A DNA stretch of 64,000 nucleotides, taken from Hydrangea macrophylla (lineage: Eukaryota; Streptophyta; Magnoliopsida; Cornales; Hydrangeaceae). Location: positions 50,803,155 through 50,867,154 of the forward strand of contig CM066994.1 of assembly GCA_033977485.1 (NCBI GenBank), given 5' to 3'. A program made the translations under genes and the position numbers. Each line of letters begins with the position of its first letter. The first letter of the stretch is position 1. Below, in pieces: positions 9,693-20,980 of this stretch. The notes below the pieces were generated by a model, which was given only the letters and a program-made list of their open reading frames with translations, had not been told where the DNA came from and did no database searches.

Positions 9693-9849
9693 AAAAGGGC
9701 AGCCCAGTGCACGAGGCTTCCGTCATTGCGGGGTTTGGGGAGGGTGAGATGTACGCAGTCTTATCCCTGCAAGCAAAGATGCTGCTTCCATATTCGAACC
9801 CGTGACCTCCAGGTCACAATAGAGCAACCTTACCATTGCACTAAGACTC
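9693..9849 (-). mobile_element. Second Au-type SINE, minus strand
   Basis: The reverse complement starts GAGTCTTAGTGCAATGG, has B box GGTTCGAAT (9793-9801 in complement) and ends GTGCACTGGGCTGCCC. It is the same family as the copy at 1563-1715. I could not find a clear flanking duplication. Confidence 0.88.
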
Positions 9850-9975
9850 TATAAGAATAACTTCAAAAAATGCAAAGGGACCGTCATAATGAGAAAGAAA
9901 AAGAAAAAGAAATTATATTACATATACTAAGGTCCCATTAGAGATCTTTATAAGAAACACAAATACAATCTTATT

Positions 9976-9978
<3 letters not shown>

Positions 9979-10051
<73 letters not shown>
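9979..10051. repeat. (AG)n microsatellite
   Basis: About 36 AG dinucleotides. Confidence 0.97.
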
Positions 10052-10053
<2 letters not shown>

Positions 10054-10238
10054 CATATGCATAAGTTTACATAGATTAGCTTATAGATGTTATACCAGAG
10101 TAGAAGATCAATTTTGGCTTGCGTCTTCCATTGTGTTCCTCTCGAGAGAGAAATAGAGAGTTGGAGAGAAAGAATTGAAAAGTAGATTTGAAGTAGAGAA
10201 AGATAAAAAGAGTTTATGCAAATCGTGAGATGTCTATG

Positions 10239-10472
10239 GTGAATAATGAGACGTGAAATAGAAGAAAATGTAAGAGATTAATTAATTAATAAGTGATTTA
10301 TAGAATATTCTTTAGTGAATTAATTGTATTTAATGAGGTTTGCACATGTGAGAGAGTGAATAATGAGATGTGAAATAGAAGAAAATGTAAGAGATTAATT
10401 AATTAATAAGTGATTTATAGAATATTCTTTAGTGAATTAATTGTATTTAATGAGGTTTGCACACGCGAGAGA
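10239..10472. repeat. 117-bp tandem duplication
   Basis: Segment 10239-10355 (from GTGAATAATGAG) is repeated at 10356-10472 with about three mismatches. No ORF; a recent local duplication. Confidence 0.93.
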
Positions 10473-11079
10473 GTAAAGTGTGTTCCTTATTGTGTTGACA
10501 TGTGGCACTAAAAGCTTTCATATTATATACGGAGTAATATAATATAGATTTCATGTAATATTAAGTGCCTTTTGGATACGTCAGTCTTTTTCAACCTATC
10601 AGTGGGATCTTTTGGCAATTTGTGAGAGAAACGGCAGTTGTTCTTCTTGGATAAAAGTTATCAATTTAAATGTTCAGAGTACTGATGCTGAAATGGGCTT
10701 TGAACTACCGCAGTGTGCGCTTTTTAAGGAGCGAAAATTCTATCTACACTCACCTACTTTACTCTCTAAATTCACATTTTTTTTTAATCACAAGTACATC
10801 ATTGATTCATTGTACTGAATAACATTAAAGGACAATCAAATAAAAACTGCTAGAGGATTGGCCCTCTACACCCCTCTACAACACTTTTAAGAAGTGATAT
10901 CTGATCATTAGATGCTGACTTAATGTAAGTTAAAACTAAGAAATAAATAGCTTCATGTCTGTCACCAAAATAAAACACGTATTAGAGCATATCCGTAAAA
11001 ACCATATACATATATGGGTATGTCATATTGACAAAATGAATCTGTTTAGCTCAGCTGCGTTCATCAAGAAACCAAAGAT
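10473..11079. other. AT-rich intergenic DNA
   Basis: Nothing recognisable; a 69-codon open frame at 10612-10818 has no ATG start and no domain. Confidence 0.6.
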
Positions 11080-11264
11080 GGTGTTTGGTTCATGAATTTA
11101 GTGAGAGGAAGACAAGGAACATTAAAGATTTCTGCTTTATTCGGTTTTTTGGGGAAAAAACCATAAAGAAAATAGAAAAGAAAATTCGGCAAGAATTCTC
11201 TAAATTTTATTTATTTATTATTATATTTTTTTTCATTCTCTAAATTTGCAAACCAAACTAAGCC
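11080..11264. mobile_element. Degraded Tourist-like MITE
   Basis: The left end GGTGTTTGGTTCATGAATTTAG pairs imperfectly with the right end (complement GGCTTAGTTTGGTTTGCAAATTTAG). It resembles the element at 8644-8809 but is diverged; target duplication not clear. Confidence 0.5.
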
Positions 11265-11414
11265 TAAAAGCTTATACTGGCAAAAATTCGGTTTGGGAAA
11301 GGAATGGAAATTGAAATGTTTGGGTCTTGTGCTTATGTGTGTTCGGTTTCAACTATCTTTGAGAGGATTTAAGAATTAGTAAATACAAGTATACAACCTT
11401 GGGGTAAGTTGCAT

Positions 11415-11671
11415 CTCCTATTTTTTAATTTAAAAAGTTTAAATTGTTTTTGATGACATGTTACTGTATTTATTTGGAAAGTATTGTAAATGCAGTAGCA
11501 TCTGATAATATGGCTATATAAAATGGCTATAATTTTGCAATTATTTGGTCAATTTGAAGAAATGTTGATGTCGACAGTATCATGTCACTGTCTTTACTTG
11601 AGAAGCACCTAAAAGACAGCATCATCTGCTAAATGACCATAGTTTTGTGATTCTTTGGTCGTTTTGGACGA

Positions 11672-11728
<57 letters not shown>

Positions 11729-11897
11729 TCCTTGATTTAGGCTAATCTTTTAAGATCTACGCAATGGAAGTGTCGATTTTGCCAAAAAAACTATTTTTCC
11801 CGATATAAGATTTTAAGCTGCAAAAGTTTGGATTTTTTTTTTTTTGAATAATTTAATTGGCAATATGCATTTTGTTTTGTAGATCACGAATAAAAAA
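11415..11897. repeat. Partial copy of the neighbouring MULE-like element interior
   Basis: This block is a direct, diverged repeat of 13180-13572: both contain the GTTACTGTATTTA and GTCACTGTCTTTAC motifs and both end near GTAGATCACG. It stops where the inverted repeat of the next element begins, so it looks like a truncated earlier copy. It contains an (ATT)n tract at 11672-11728. Confidence 0.65.
11672..11728. repeat. (ATT)n microsatellite
   Basis: About 18 ATT units. Confidence 0.95.
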
Positions 11898-13806
11898 AAT
11901 TTAGGGGTGCGTGGCCACAAGTCCATATACCAATAATAGTGCATTAGCTCTCACGCTTTTTTGTTAGCGTCAAAGGTCCTTCAATTTGTTTTGGACCAAA
12001 ATAGCCCTCAAATGCCATTTACGTTAATCTTCCATAATTTTAGCCAACAAATTAGCACGTTTTTCAAAAATAGTTTTCTGTCAGTTTTTCAATATTTAGA
12101 ATGCCATAACTTTTGAAATACAAATCAGATTTTGATAAATTTTAGGGAGAATTAATTAATAGTCCTTGTATATGACTAAATTGGGAGAATAGGCCATGTG
12201 TGCTAGTTTTAAGGTGATAAGGACAATAGTTTTTGAATTGTTTGGTATTAAGTCAATTTTTAAATTGAAAATCAGGTTATTGACACCTCAGCACGTGTTT
12301 AAGGCAATTTTTTTCAATTGTTTTGCCACCTCAGCAGGTGTTTAAGGCAATTTTTTTTTTCAAACTTTAAAATGTCATAACTTTCAAACCACAACTTTAT
12401 TTTGAATAAGAATACTGTAATCTATAAGCAAAAGATTTATCAAACAAGATTCATAGTGACTATGAAAAAAAGAGAAAAAAGAAAAAAAAAAAAAAAAGAA
12501 AAGAAAAAAAAATTTCATGCCATACTGTCAGACCACGTTATGTCACTATCTTTGCAACAATGATATGATACTCTATTTGAATTTTTTTGAATTTGATGAT
12601 ATATTACTGTCTTTACGTGGATAGTAATGTAAAGGCAATAACATCTAAAAATTAACCATAATTTTATGATTATTTGGTCAATTTGAAGAAATGGAACTGT
12701 CAATGACATGTTACTGTTTCTTTATACAATATTATGTTGCTAATCTTTAATGGTATGTTACAACTTTTGCATGGAGACAACTTTTAAAGACAGTAACATC
12801 TGTTAAATGACCCTAATTTTGCAATTTTTTGCGAGAGTGACATGTTATTATCTTTGTAAAAAAAATATTTTGCCTTTGATGATATGTAATTGTCTTTATC
12901 TAGAAAGTATTGCATGTAAATGTAGTAACATCTGATAAAATGACTATACTTTTGTGATCATTTAGTTAATTTGAAAGAAATGTTATTGTCGACGACATGT
13001 TACTGTCTCTTTTTGTGCAATGCCATGTTACTAATATTTAACGATATGTTACTGTTTTCCGCATGGAGACAATAGCTGGAGACAATATCTAAAGACAATA
13101 TCATCTGCTAAATGAGCATAATTTTACAATTTTTTTTGCAACAATGACGTGTTACTATCTTTGTAAAAACGTTTAGTTTTTGATAATATGTTACTGTATT
13201 TACTTGAAAAGTATTGTAAATGCAGTAACATATAATAAAATGTCCATTATTTTGCAAATATTTGGTCAATTTGAAGAAATGCCACTGTCGACAACATTAT
13301 GTCACTGTCTTTACTGGGCAGCACCTAAAAGACAGTATCATCTGCTAAAATGACCATAACTTTGTGATTCTTTGGCCATTTTGGACGATTTTTTTCTTAT
13401 TTTATTTAATTTTTATTTAGGTTAATTTTTCAATATCAATGCAATGGAAGTGTTGATTTTACCAAAAAAAATTATTTTTTGATATACATTTTTATGTTGC
13501 AAAATTTTTTTTTTTTGAATAATTTAATAGGCAACATGCATATTGTTTTGTAGATCACGGATAAATAAAATTTATTGAAAACATTGTATTTTGAAAGTTA
13601 TGACATTTTGAAGATTGAAAAAGTAAAAAAAAATTATTTTTGGAAAACGTGCTAATTTGTTGGCTGAAATTTTGGACGACTAATGTAAATAGCATTTGAG
13701 GGCTATTTTGGTCCCAAAAAAAATTGAAGGACCTTTGACACTAACAAAAAAACGTGAGGGCTAATCCCCTATTATTTGCCATTATAGGTACTTGTGACCA
13801 CGAGCC
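11898..13806. mobile_element. MULE-like non-autonomous element with about 210-bp inverted ends
   Basis: The segment 11905-12115 is an inverted copy of about 13600-13806: shared blocks include GTCAAAGGTCCTTCAATTT, ACCAAAATAGCCCTCAAATG and CCAACAAATTAGCACGTTTT. Long terminal inverted repeats and lack of coding suggest a Mutator-type element. Flanking A-rich sequence (about nine A plus T on both sides) could be the target duplication but is low complexity. The interior is the degenerate tandem repeat at 12530-13400. Confidence 0.65.
12530..13400. repeat. Degenerate long tandem repeat inside the MULE-like element
   Basis: Units of very roughly 300 bp alternate TGTTACTGTCTTTAC-like and AGTAACATCTGATAAAATGACCATAATTTTG-like blocks with GGTCAATTTGAAGAAATG. 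At least three divergent units are seen. No ORF. Confidence 0.65.
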
Positions 13807-13818
13807 AAAAAAAAATGA

Positions 13819-14004
13819 GTAATGCTAGACCCACACTCAAATCTCACACATTCATTCACACCCTGGTGTGGATCAAGGGGAGAGGAGAGAGACTGTGGAA
13901 TCCATTGTGGTCCATACCACTTTACAATCTCTCTCCTCTCCTCATTGGTCCACATCAGGATGTATATGGATGAGTGTGAAATTTGGGTGTGGGTCTAGCA
14001 TTAC
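13819..14004. mobile_element. MITE with GTAATGCTAGACCCACAC inverted ends
   Basis: 186-bp fold-back: the left end GTAATGCTAGACCCACAC pairs exactly with the right end, with more than 35 bp of further inverted similarity. It adjoins the MULE-like element. Target duplication is obscured by A-rich flanks. Confidence 0.85.
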
Positions 14005-14283
14005 CCAAAAAAATATACAGTCATAATTATTACCTGAACACCAAGAACGTGATTTTGAGGAACTTGGATAAACAAGAGTGTTTTTATCTTGGTAGCCAAA
14101 ATTGAACTAATTGGGAACCTGCTTTGTCTTGATAGTAGGCCTCACATAACTTCTTTGCTACAAATGCATGTCGGGGGAGCTACTAATTACCCATTTAATT
14201 ACATCCTACACCCACATACTAGATGGATAGAGGAGTTGTACATTTAGCATCAATTGTTGTCTGAGTAGAGGTATTTATGTAAT

Positions 14284-14465
14284 GAGAAATGCTAGGCACA
14301 CACTCCAAACCACATCCCAAACCACACTATTGGTTTAAATGCATGTACCATGTGCTGTGTAAGTGGTGCACAGAAAAGTGTGAAAATTCAAACAGCACAG
14401 AGTACGTGCATTTAAATCATAGGGTGTGGTTTAGGGTGTGGTTTGAGATGTGTCTAGCACTTCTC
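14284..14465. mobile_element. Related MITE with GAGAAATGCTAG ends
   Basis: 182-bp fold-back; left GAGAAATGCTAGGCACACAC pairs with right complement GAGAAGTGCTAGACACATC, continuing through CAAACCACA blocks. The termini resemble those of the MITE at 13819, so both probably belong to one superfamily. The open frame across it (14289-14471) is only the hairpin read through. Confidence 0.82.
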
Positions 14466-15168
14466 ATATAGTCATATGTAATAGTCTTAAAGCACGTTTG
14501 CACTGTTATAAAAAAAAAAAAAAAAAAGCACCTTTGCATGTGGTTGGTGCTCAAGAGGATCTATAATAACAAATTGAAGGATTTAATTGACTAAACACTT
14601 GACTCGAACAAACTTTTTTTTGCATCTTTTTGTAAATTGTTAAAAGCTAGAAAAATCACACCAGGCATCTAATATTAAATTACTTAGATTATAAAATAGA
14701 TTTCAAGTGTTGAAGTGAAGTACTGAAGTACTTTCTAATTATTTGCTTTAATTTATGTCCTTATTTTTGGAAAAAATTCTAGCAATTTTAACTATCATTG
14801 CTAATTATGTCGTCCTACGGATACAAGTTGAAAAGGAAATCCCAAAACCAATTTGGAATACGATTGTGGAATCGTAAAATTAGTTCCAAACTGCAATAAT
14901 CGAAAATTTAAAAATTCCTAGAAAAAAAATGTAATCCTGTCGAAATGATTCAATTTTTTGTTTTCGCTGGGTGTTTTGCGGGGGCTGAGCATTGATATTT
15001 CTGTTTGCTTTGGTTGTGTCATCGTTGGAGTAGCGAGGACAAATCATGTTGAACTCTAGGGTGTTGTTTCAGGTTGTGTTTGTTCAATGGGTGTTATGCT
15101 TGTATTTAGGCGTTTGCCCTCTTTTTTATCTTCTATAATTGTTGTTAAAAAAAAGTATTTAGTTAGGA
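14466..15168. other. AT-rich intergenic DNA
   Basis: Homopolymer tracts; no gene, RNA or repeat recognised. Confidence 0.6.
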
Positions 15169-15348
15169 CAGTCAGGCTCTAAGAAGGGTGCCCTCTCTTT
15201 ATTAAAGAGAGGGCTTCTGTTTTGGCCATCGGATCGTATTTAAAAACTGTGAAATGACAACACTGCCCTTAATGAAAACACGATCTGACGGTCAAAACAG
15301 AGGCCCTCTCTTTAATAAAAAGAGGGCGCCCTCTTTAGAGAATTTTCG
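15169..15348. mobile_element. Palindromic MITE with 10-bp flanking repeat
   Basis: Inverted ends built from CCCTCTCTTTATTAAAGAGAGGG-like arms, each arm itself a hairpin, so the element folds at two levels. TTAGTTAGGA is present on both sides (15159-15168 and 15349-15358), fitting the 9-10-bp duplication of Mutator-type elements. Confidence 0.75.
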
Positions 15349-15358
15349 TTAGTTAGGA

Positions 15359-16308
15359 TATATATATATGTATAGATGTAGATTATCGGAGATTATTTTT
15401 TTTTAATTTTTTTTAACATAATACTACAAAAAATATATAAAAAATCAAAATATTACGTGTTGACTCTATAACATTGGAGTTATTATGGTCAAACTAAAAT
15501 CTTATTATAAGAAAATTGTATTATTGAAAATATTTAAGCAATTGAACTTAATGTTTATTTCTGTTATACAATTTAAGTATAATATTCTAATTTTAAAGTA
15601 AGCTCAATGAATAAAATATTCAAACTAATTGGACGTTATGTGATCATAGAAGATTATTTAAAAATAGAAACGGAAATTAAACCCAAATATTGCGAGTAAC
15701 CTTTTTTTTTTTTTTTTTTTTGATTCAAAACATTGCAAATAACATGTTATCAAATTGTTTAACTTTTAAAACATGTCATTCAAGTATTTTAATAAAATTC
15801 TATACTTTAAGTTAATTACGTAATTCCAATTGGTATGTGAACTTTTATACAACTTTAATGCCTTCTAACTTTCCTTTCCTAACACTATAACCATGTTGTT
15901 CTAGTCATGTTCTTTTTATAAGCTATGAACTATGGTATCTAAACTCGGGTACGGGTGTCGGGTCGGACACTTATCCAAATGTAGTTCGTCTAATTTTCAA
16001 ATATTTTATACTATATTGAAGAGTCAGAAAGAGGAGTACCCTTATTCGGGTGTCTGGTCGGGAACAGGTTCTCCATGCATTATAACAGGTTTGGTTAACA
16101 TAGACTATGAAAAGAGATTAAACTTATGTAATAACGACCGCCCCCCATCTTCGGGGCAAAGACAATAATTTTTCAGTAATTCAGTAAATTTAAATTATTA
16201 CATGGCATTATTTAACAACAATCTTCTTAAAATGAGCATGTGAATACAAATTATATGTTTAATTATGGTGGTTTCCCATTCTACTAACCACACAGGGAAA
16301 AAAAATAA
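15359..16308. other. AT-rich intergenic DNA
   Basis: No gene recognised. A 78-codon frame at 15932-16168 has no domain and no homologue I recognise. Confidence 0.55.
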
Positions 16309-16310
16309 TA

Positions 16311-16593
16311 CTCCCTCTGTCCCATAATAAGAGTCTTTGATGCCATTTTTTGATGTCTCATTTTAAGAGTCCTCGTTGAAAAGTCAAAGTACTTTAATAC
16401 ACACTTTCCAATTTGTCCTTTATTATATCCAACTCTTCCCTCCTTTTATTTTATTTTATTTTATTTATGTGACACTATAATTTTGAATTTCAAAAGGGCA
16501 ATATTGGAAAGTTGAAAATCTCACCAAAATCAAGGTTGTCCCCTTAATAAGTTGGAATTCCCAAAAGAAACTCTTAATATAGGACAGAGGGAG
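16311..16593. mobile_element. Stowaway MITE (Tc1/mariner type)
   Basis: Ends CTCCCTCTGTCCCATAATAAGAG and its inverted copy, flanked by TA at 16309-16310 and 16594-16595. CTCCCTC(T/C)GT termini with TA duplication define Stowaway. 283 bp, non-coding. Confidence 0.95.
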
Positions 16594-16769
16594 TACATTT
16601 TTTTTTGTTCTTCAGGAACAACTATTATATGGCTAGTAGTCAGTAAATAATAAACCTGCTGCACGTGTTATATATATATATATATATTTTTTTTTTGTAA
16701 GGATGTGATTTTTTTAAATTATATAAATAAGGATGCTGATTGTTTGTACCATAAAAATCTAGTCCAATA

Positions 16770-17416
16770 ATGTGATGACACGTGGAGTACGTAGGGACAG
16801 TCACAATGTATAATGAGGAAAACAACGGAAGCACACGTGGAAGAATTCAAACAGAGGATCTGGGCGCAAGCATTTTATTATTCAGCAAGGATTAAATTCA
16901 AAGGGTAACTGCTAAGACACGTGTCGAAGAGGGATCAAGCAATTTGAAGCAACTATTGGAGCACGTGATGACATGAGAAAGCAGTTATTTCGAGAGCCTA
17001 TAAATAAGAGAGGAGATGAAGAAAAAGATACACGTAACCACGCTAAACAACTCCTCAGAATACACTTTTGTTGTCATGGTTTCCTTTTCCTTAGGAGTTG
17101 AATATCACTTCGAAGTTCTCTTCGAGATTAGGATATGTAATTTACTTTGTTTAAAATTAATTAGTTCCTTCTTTTACTATTTTATAGTCTTTAGTTTTGA
17201 GACAATTTAGATTATATCTTGCAACTATTTGTCAATTCTGCCCGATAGAAGTCCTTTTAATTAAGGCATTCGAACAGTCACAATTGGCCTAGTGAGGTTC
17301 ATTTGGCTTACACAATCATACTAACACATTGGTAACTTGCTTGCCTGGAACGCTCGCACGCATGCACGCAAGCACAAAATTACACAAATATCCTTCGAAG
17401 AATAAATAGCTAAACA
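16770..17416 (+). mobile_element. LTR of a Ty3/gypsy element (gypsy-G)
   Basis: Begins TGTGATGACACGTGG and ends CTAAACA a few bases before a gypsy-type primer site. A TATA box CCTATAAATAAG is at 16998-17009, preceded by four CACGTG boxes (16779, 16834, 16918, 16962). No partner LTR is found; the left edge rests on the TG start only. Confidence 0.65.
16779..17009 (+). promoter_or_regulatory. Cluster of four G-boxes and a TATA box in the LTR
   Basis: CACGTG occurs at 16779-16784, 16834-16839, 16918-16923 and 16962-16967, and a TATA box at 16998-17009. CACGTG is the core site for plant bZIP and bHLH factors (ABA, light and stress responses), so the LTR may be inducible; this is inference. Confidence 0.65.
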
Positions 17417-17422
17417 TAATTT

Positions 17423-17440
17423 TGGCACGCCCAGTGGGAC
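17423..17440 (+). other. Primer-binding site of gypsy-G
   Basis: TGGCACGCCCAGTGGGAC, six bases after the LTR end, has the form of gypsy primer sites. Confidence 0.7.
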
Positions 17441-17452
17441 GTTAGTGTCAAA

Positions 17453-18361
17453 ATGACCAACAGAGCTCTTAGAAGCAATAGATCTGTTGAGAACACCAAC
17501 AATGGTGTTAACACCAATAATGGTGAGAATATAGAGGTTGGTAGTACTTCACACCGAGAACCTCATAATAAAAATGTGGTTGATCCTATAAACAATGGGA
17601 TAGTTAATGAAAACCAAAGTCAGCAAGAATCAATACCAACAATTGGTATAGAAATGCAAAATCATTAGGTTAATCAGTTGACACTAATCATTGATCATTT
17701 AGGAAATATGATCCAAAATGTTAATGTTTTGGTAACTTCATTTACCAACCATTTACCACAACATGTCCCAGTGGTGATACAAAATGGTCACTCACCTTCA
17801 TTTCGAAGGGAGTATCCACCTAGTATTAATTAACTTAGTCCTACTAACTGTATGAATGGCCATAATTTAAGGCCAAATGCACAAGAGAGTTTTTATATGG
17901 CTGTTCAAAATAATGCAGGACCTGTTTTCAAAGGTGTTCAAGCATACCAACTTGAGGCCTTCCAAGACCCAATGTTTAGGCTAGTAATGTAGAAGATGGA
18001 AGGCCTAAAGACCTTAATATTGGTCAGAACAGGAGAGTGAATAACAATCCTGTGTTCGAACCAGAGTTAGAAAATGGGAGAAGGGTTGCTAATGAACCCT
18101 ATACGAGGTAGATAACTTTCAACCACCACATGTTGCCCCAAATGCTGTTCCACCTATGGGACAACCAGTACGATAGTAACCAAATTTGGTTGAGAGAAAT
18201 GATATAATCAATCTCATTCATGAGATATCTGGGCCTATTGCAAGGGGGGTGCAGACTCCTGTGTATAGAAAGCCTTATCCTGATTGGATAGATAGGATCG
18301 AACTTCCTCGAAGTTTCAAGTTCCCCACATTCACCTTGTTTTCAGGACATGGAAGTTGACA
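17453..18361 (+). pseudogene. gypsy-G gag, truncated
   Basis: ATG at 17453 opens an Asn-rich N terminus (TNRALRSNRSVENTNNG). The same frame continues past TAG at 17666-17668 to about 17832, then frame changes follow. Near 18260-18350 it reads RKPYPDWIDRIELPRSFKFP and FTLFSG, the conserved start of a plant gypsy Gag core. The frame ends where the Tat LTR starts at about 18362, suggesting that element interrupted it. The remaining Gag and all of pol are absent. Confidence 0.7.
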
Positions 18362-19004
18362 TGTACAAAAATACCCGGTATGAGTTAACTTCTGACCTCA
18401 GCAAGGAATGCCAGATCATCCAAGAACCGCGCTCACCGCATAGGGGTCCCATCCGGTAAGCTCAAACCCGTCCTATGAGTCGGAAAGACAACACTGGTTC
18501 ATACCGTGATAGGAACGGCCCAGCCACATCCCTGGACGGGGTCTGGAAGACTCTAGATAGTTGCTTGTGCAATGGGAAGACTAATGGAAAGTTAAGAGTT
18601 GTTTCCTAATCTGATTAGGAAACTCCCATGATTTGGGCTAGTCAATCCCAATCTGATTCGGTTACCTTATCAACACTATTTACCTTGTATGTGTAGGTCT
18701 CCTGTATCTATAAAAGAGACCGCCCAATCCCTGGGAGGGGATGACATTCTTATTTTACAGAATCACAATTATACAACACTCGTACGCATATACCTGGTCG
18801 ATCTCTGGTAGTACCGTCCTCTTTATTGGTTTACCAAAGGCCATCGGTGATTTGTTAGTGAACGTGCTCAGACACACACATGGACGTTGGTTCCTTCGTT
18901 AATAGGACCGAACCACATACAAACCCGGTCTCACATTATCTCTCTCACTATTTCTCTCTCCTTAATTTGCTCTACGTTATCTTACCCAAAATTTGGCATC
19001 ATCA
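18362..19004 (+). repeat. 5' LTR of the Tat element
   Basis: TGTACAAAAATACCC to ATCATCA, with a TATA box TCTATAAAAGAG near 18709. The left edge is set by the TG and by the end of gypsy-G gag similarity. Confidence 0.65.
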
Positions 19005-19068
19005 GCTTGGCGTCATCTGTGGTAAATCGACAGTTTTTCTCCCATAAACAAATCCGTGACTGATCCAC

Positions 19069-20480
19069 ATGCCATCGAAGAAGGATAAAAAGACCTTTAT
19101 GACAACAAGTCATGAAGACTTACCAGTTTCTCAGCTAGTGGCTTCTATGATCTCCGGGCAGATCACGGTGGCTCTCGCGCAACTCCTAGAGGGCCAGTGT
19201 CAAACTCAACAACAAATCAAAGCACTGTTGGCCTGACAAAGTAAGACCCCTCAAACTGAGGATCAGCCCGGGAATGACGGACGCGATCGAGTGCCCGTAC
19301 GGGTTCGACGGTGTGCCCGTATCGCACTAGTGTCCCCCCCAGCTTTGGGACAACTCTAGAATGATGAGCGTAGTCGTGGTCTCGAGAAGACTCGGCAACA
19401 TAACCGGGCTAAGGCAAGCCGAGTACGGGACGCCAGAGAGATCATCAATGACAGGTGTGCCGCAAGAAGGGAGGGGCAAGAGCAAAGGGCCTGGGAATCA
19501 TCTAAGGATCGCCAGCTAGGAGCCGAAGCGATCTTAGGCACACGATTAACCGAACTCAAAGCTGTGTTCTATCCTCGAGGACAACGCACTTCGAAGAAGA
19601 AGCCTCTTTATCTGACCCAACCTATCACACTAATTTCGGACGTAAGACCGGTTGGGAGGATGTCGAGGCTCGGATCCGCGACCTACAGAAGCAAATCGAG
19701 AAGCTGAGTCGAAAGATAGGTCTTGACTACACCAATATTGAGACTAATTCACCGTTCACCGTACGGATCATAGGGTTCACGGTTCCACGTAAGTTCAAGT
19801 AGCCACACCTTGATTCTTATGACGGTACGGGAAGTCCGATCGACCATGTTCGGACCTATAAGGCCTAGATGGCGTTAGCTACTAACGTTGAAGAACTGCT
19901 CTGCCTGGCCTTTCCTTGCACTCTCAAAGGGCTGGCCGCACAGTGGTTCCACGCGCTTAAACCCCAATCGATTCGAACCTTCAAGGAACTCAGTAAGCTA
20001 TTTGTCAGTCAGTTCGTCGGTATGCTTGGTCGATCGCAGCCAGACATCCAGCTTTTGGCTGTCAAGAAACAAAAGGGGGAATCCCTGAAAGACTATGTTG
20101 ACCGATTTAACCAATAGAAGCTCCAGATCTGCGACCTCGATGAGATGGTCGCAATCACGTCCTTCTGCTCGGGGATTCAACACACCAAGTGCACCACGTC
20201 ATTTCACAGAGACTGACCGGCAACCTTGGTTGAACTCTCCGAGAGGGTCGGGAAATATATAGACACTGAGGAATTTCTGAAGGCTAAGCACTTGAGCTTT
20301 ACGGAGGATGATTCCTCAAAATTGCCATGGAGAAGCTCATCGAGCAAGGTTACCTCGGTCACATCAACGTGGTCTTTGGAAGGAAATCGGGCGGAGGGGA
20401 CTCACAGTCAGCGAGAAAGAGGCATGCTCGGGCATCCTGAGCAGATGTCCTGCAAGTCCAATCAGCCAACTCCCCACCAA
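19069..20480 (+). pseudogene. Tat gag
   Basis: ATG at 19069 opens PSKKDKKTFMTTSHEDLP. An in-frame TGA follows after about 55 codons, then frame changes. The retrotransposon Gag core is clear at 19869-20117 (LCLAFPCTLKGLAAQWFHAL, then FKELSKLFVSQF and KGESLKDYVDRF), ending at TAG 20115-20117. Gag would form the particle shell. No zinc knuckle is recognisable. Not translatable as a unit. Confidence 0.8.
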
Positions 20481-20488
20481 CCGATGTA

Positions 20489-20899
20489 TTGATGTTCTTA
20501 TCCGATGATGTCAAGGACCTGCATTACCCTTATGACGTTCCGTTGGTTGCGATGATCTCTATATCCAATTACATGGTTAAGAGGGTATTAATGGATACAG
20601 GCAGCTCCTCCGACATTCTGTTTGCCTCAGCCTTTGACCAGTTCGGGATAGCGAGGGATCGGCTCCGACCAGTAGCCACTCCCTTGGTCGAGTTCAACGG
20701 ATCTAGTACACAACCGCTCGTGATGATAGAACTGCCAGACTTAATGGGGACCTACCAGGGGCAAATCTCTGTGATGGTAAACTTCGTAGTGGTAGATGCC
20801 CCATCTACCTATAATGTCATCCTCGGGAGGACAATGCTCAATAGAACCAAGGCTGTTGTGTCTACCTATAGCCTAGTTGTCAAGTTCCCAACCCTCTAG
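20489..20899 (+). pseudogene. Tat aspartic protease domain
   Basis: An open stretch with the retroviral-type protease signature VLMDTGSSSDILF (about 20585-20625) and the second conserved block VILGRTML near 20817. Active-site Asp-Thr-Gly is intact. It lies between gag and RT in a different frame from neighbouring open stretches. Protease would mature the polyprotein. Confidence 0.85.
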
Positions 20900-20980
20900 G
20901 GTTCGAGAAGCCTACGAGGAGATCAAATAGCTGCCCGAAGCTATTATGTCAGCTCCCTGCGCAGAGAAGCAATTGCAAAA

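Noticed and set aside
9365..10550. Helitron
   Set aside because: A terminal-like hairpin is present at the left, but I cannot show a TC start and CTRR end in the right orientation or an A/T insertion site.
14289..14471. 60-codon ORF
   Set aside because: It spans a MITE hairpin end to end.
15932..16168. Possible small gene
   Set aside because: No ATG at its start, no domain, AT-rich surroundings; similar stray frames are expected by chance.
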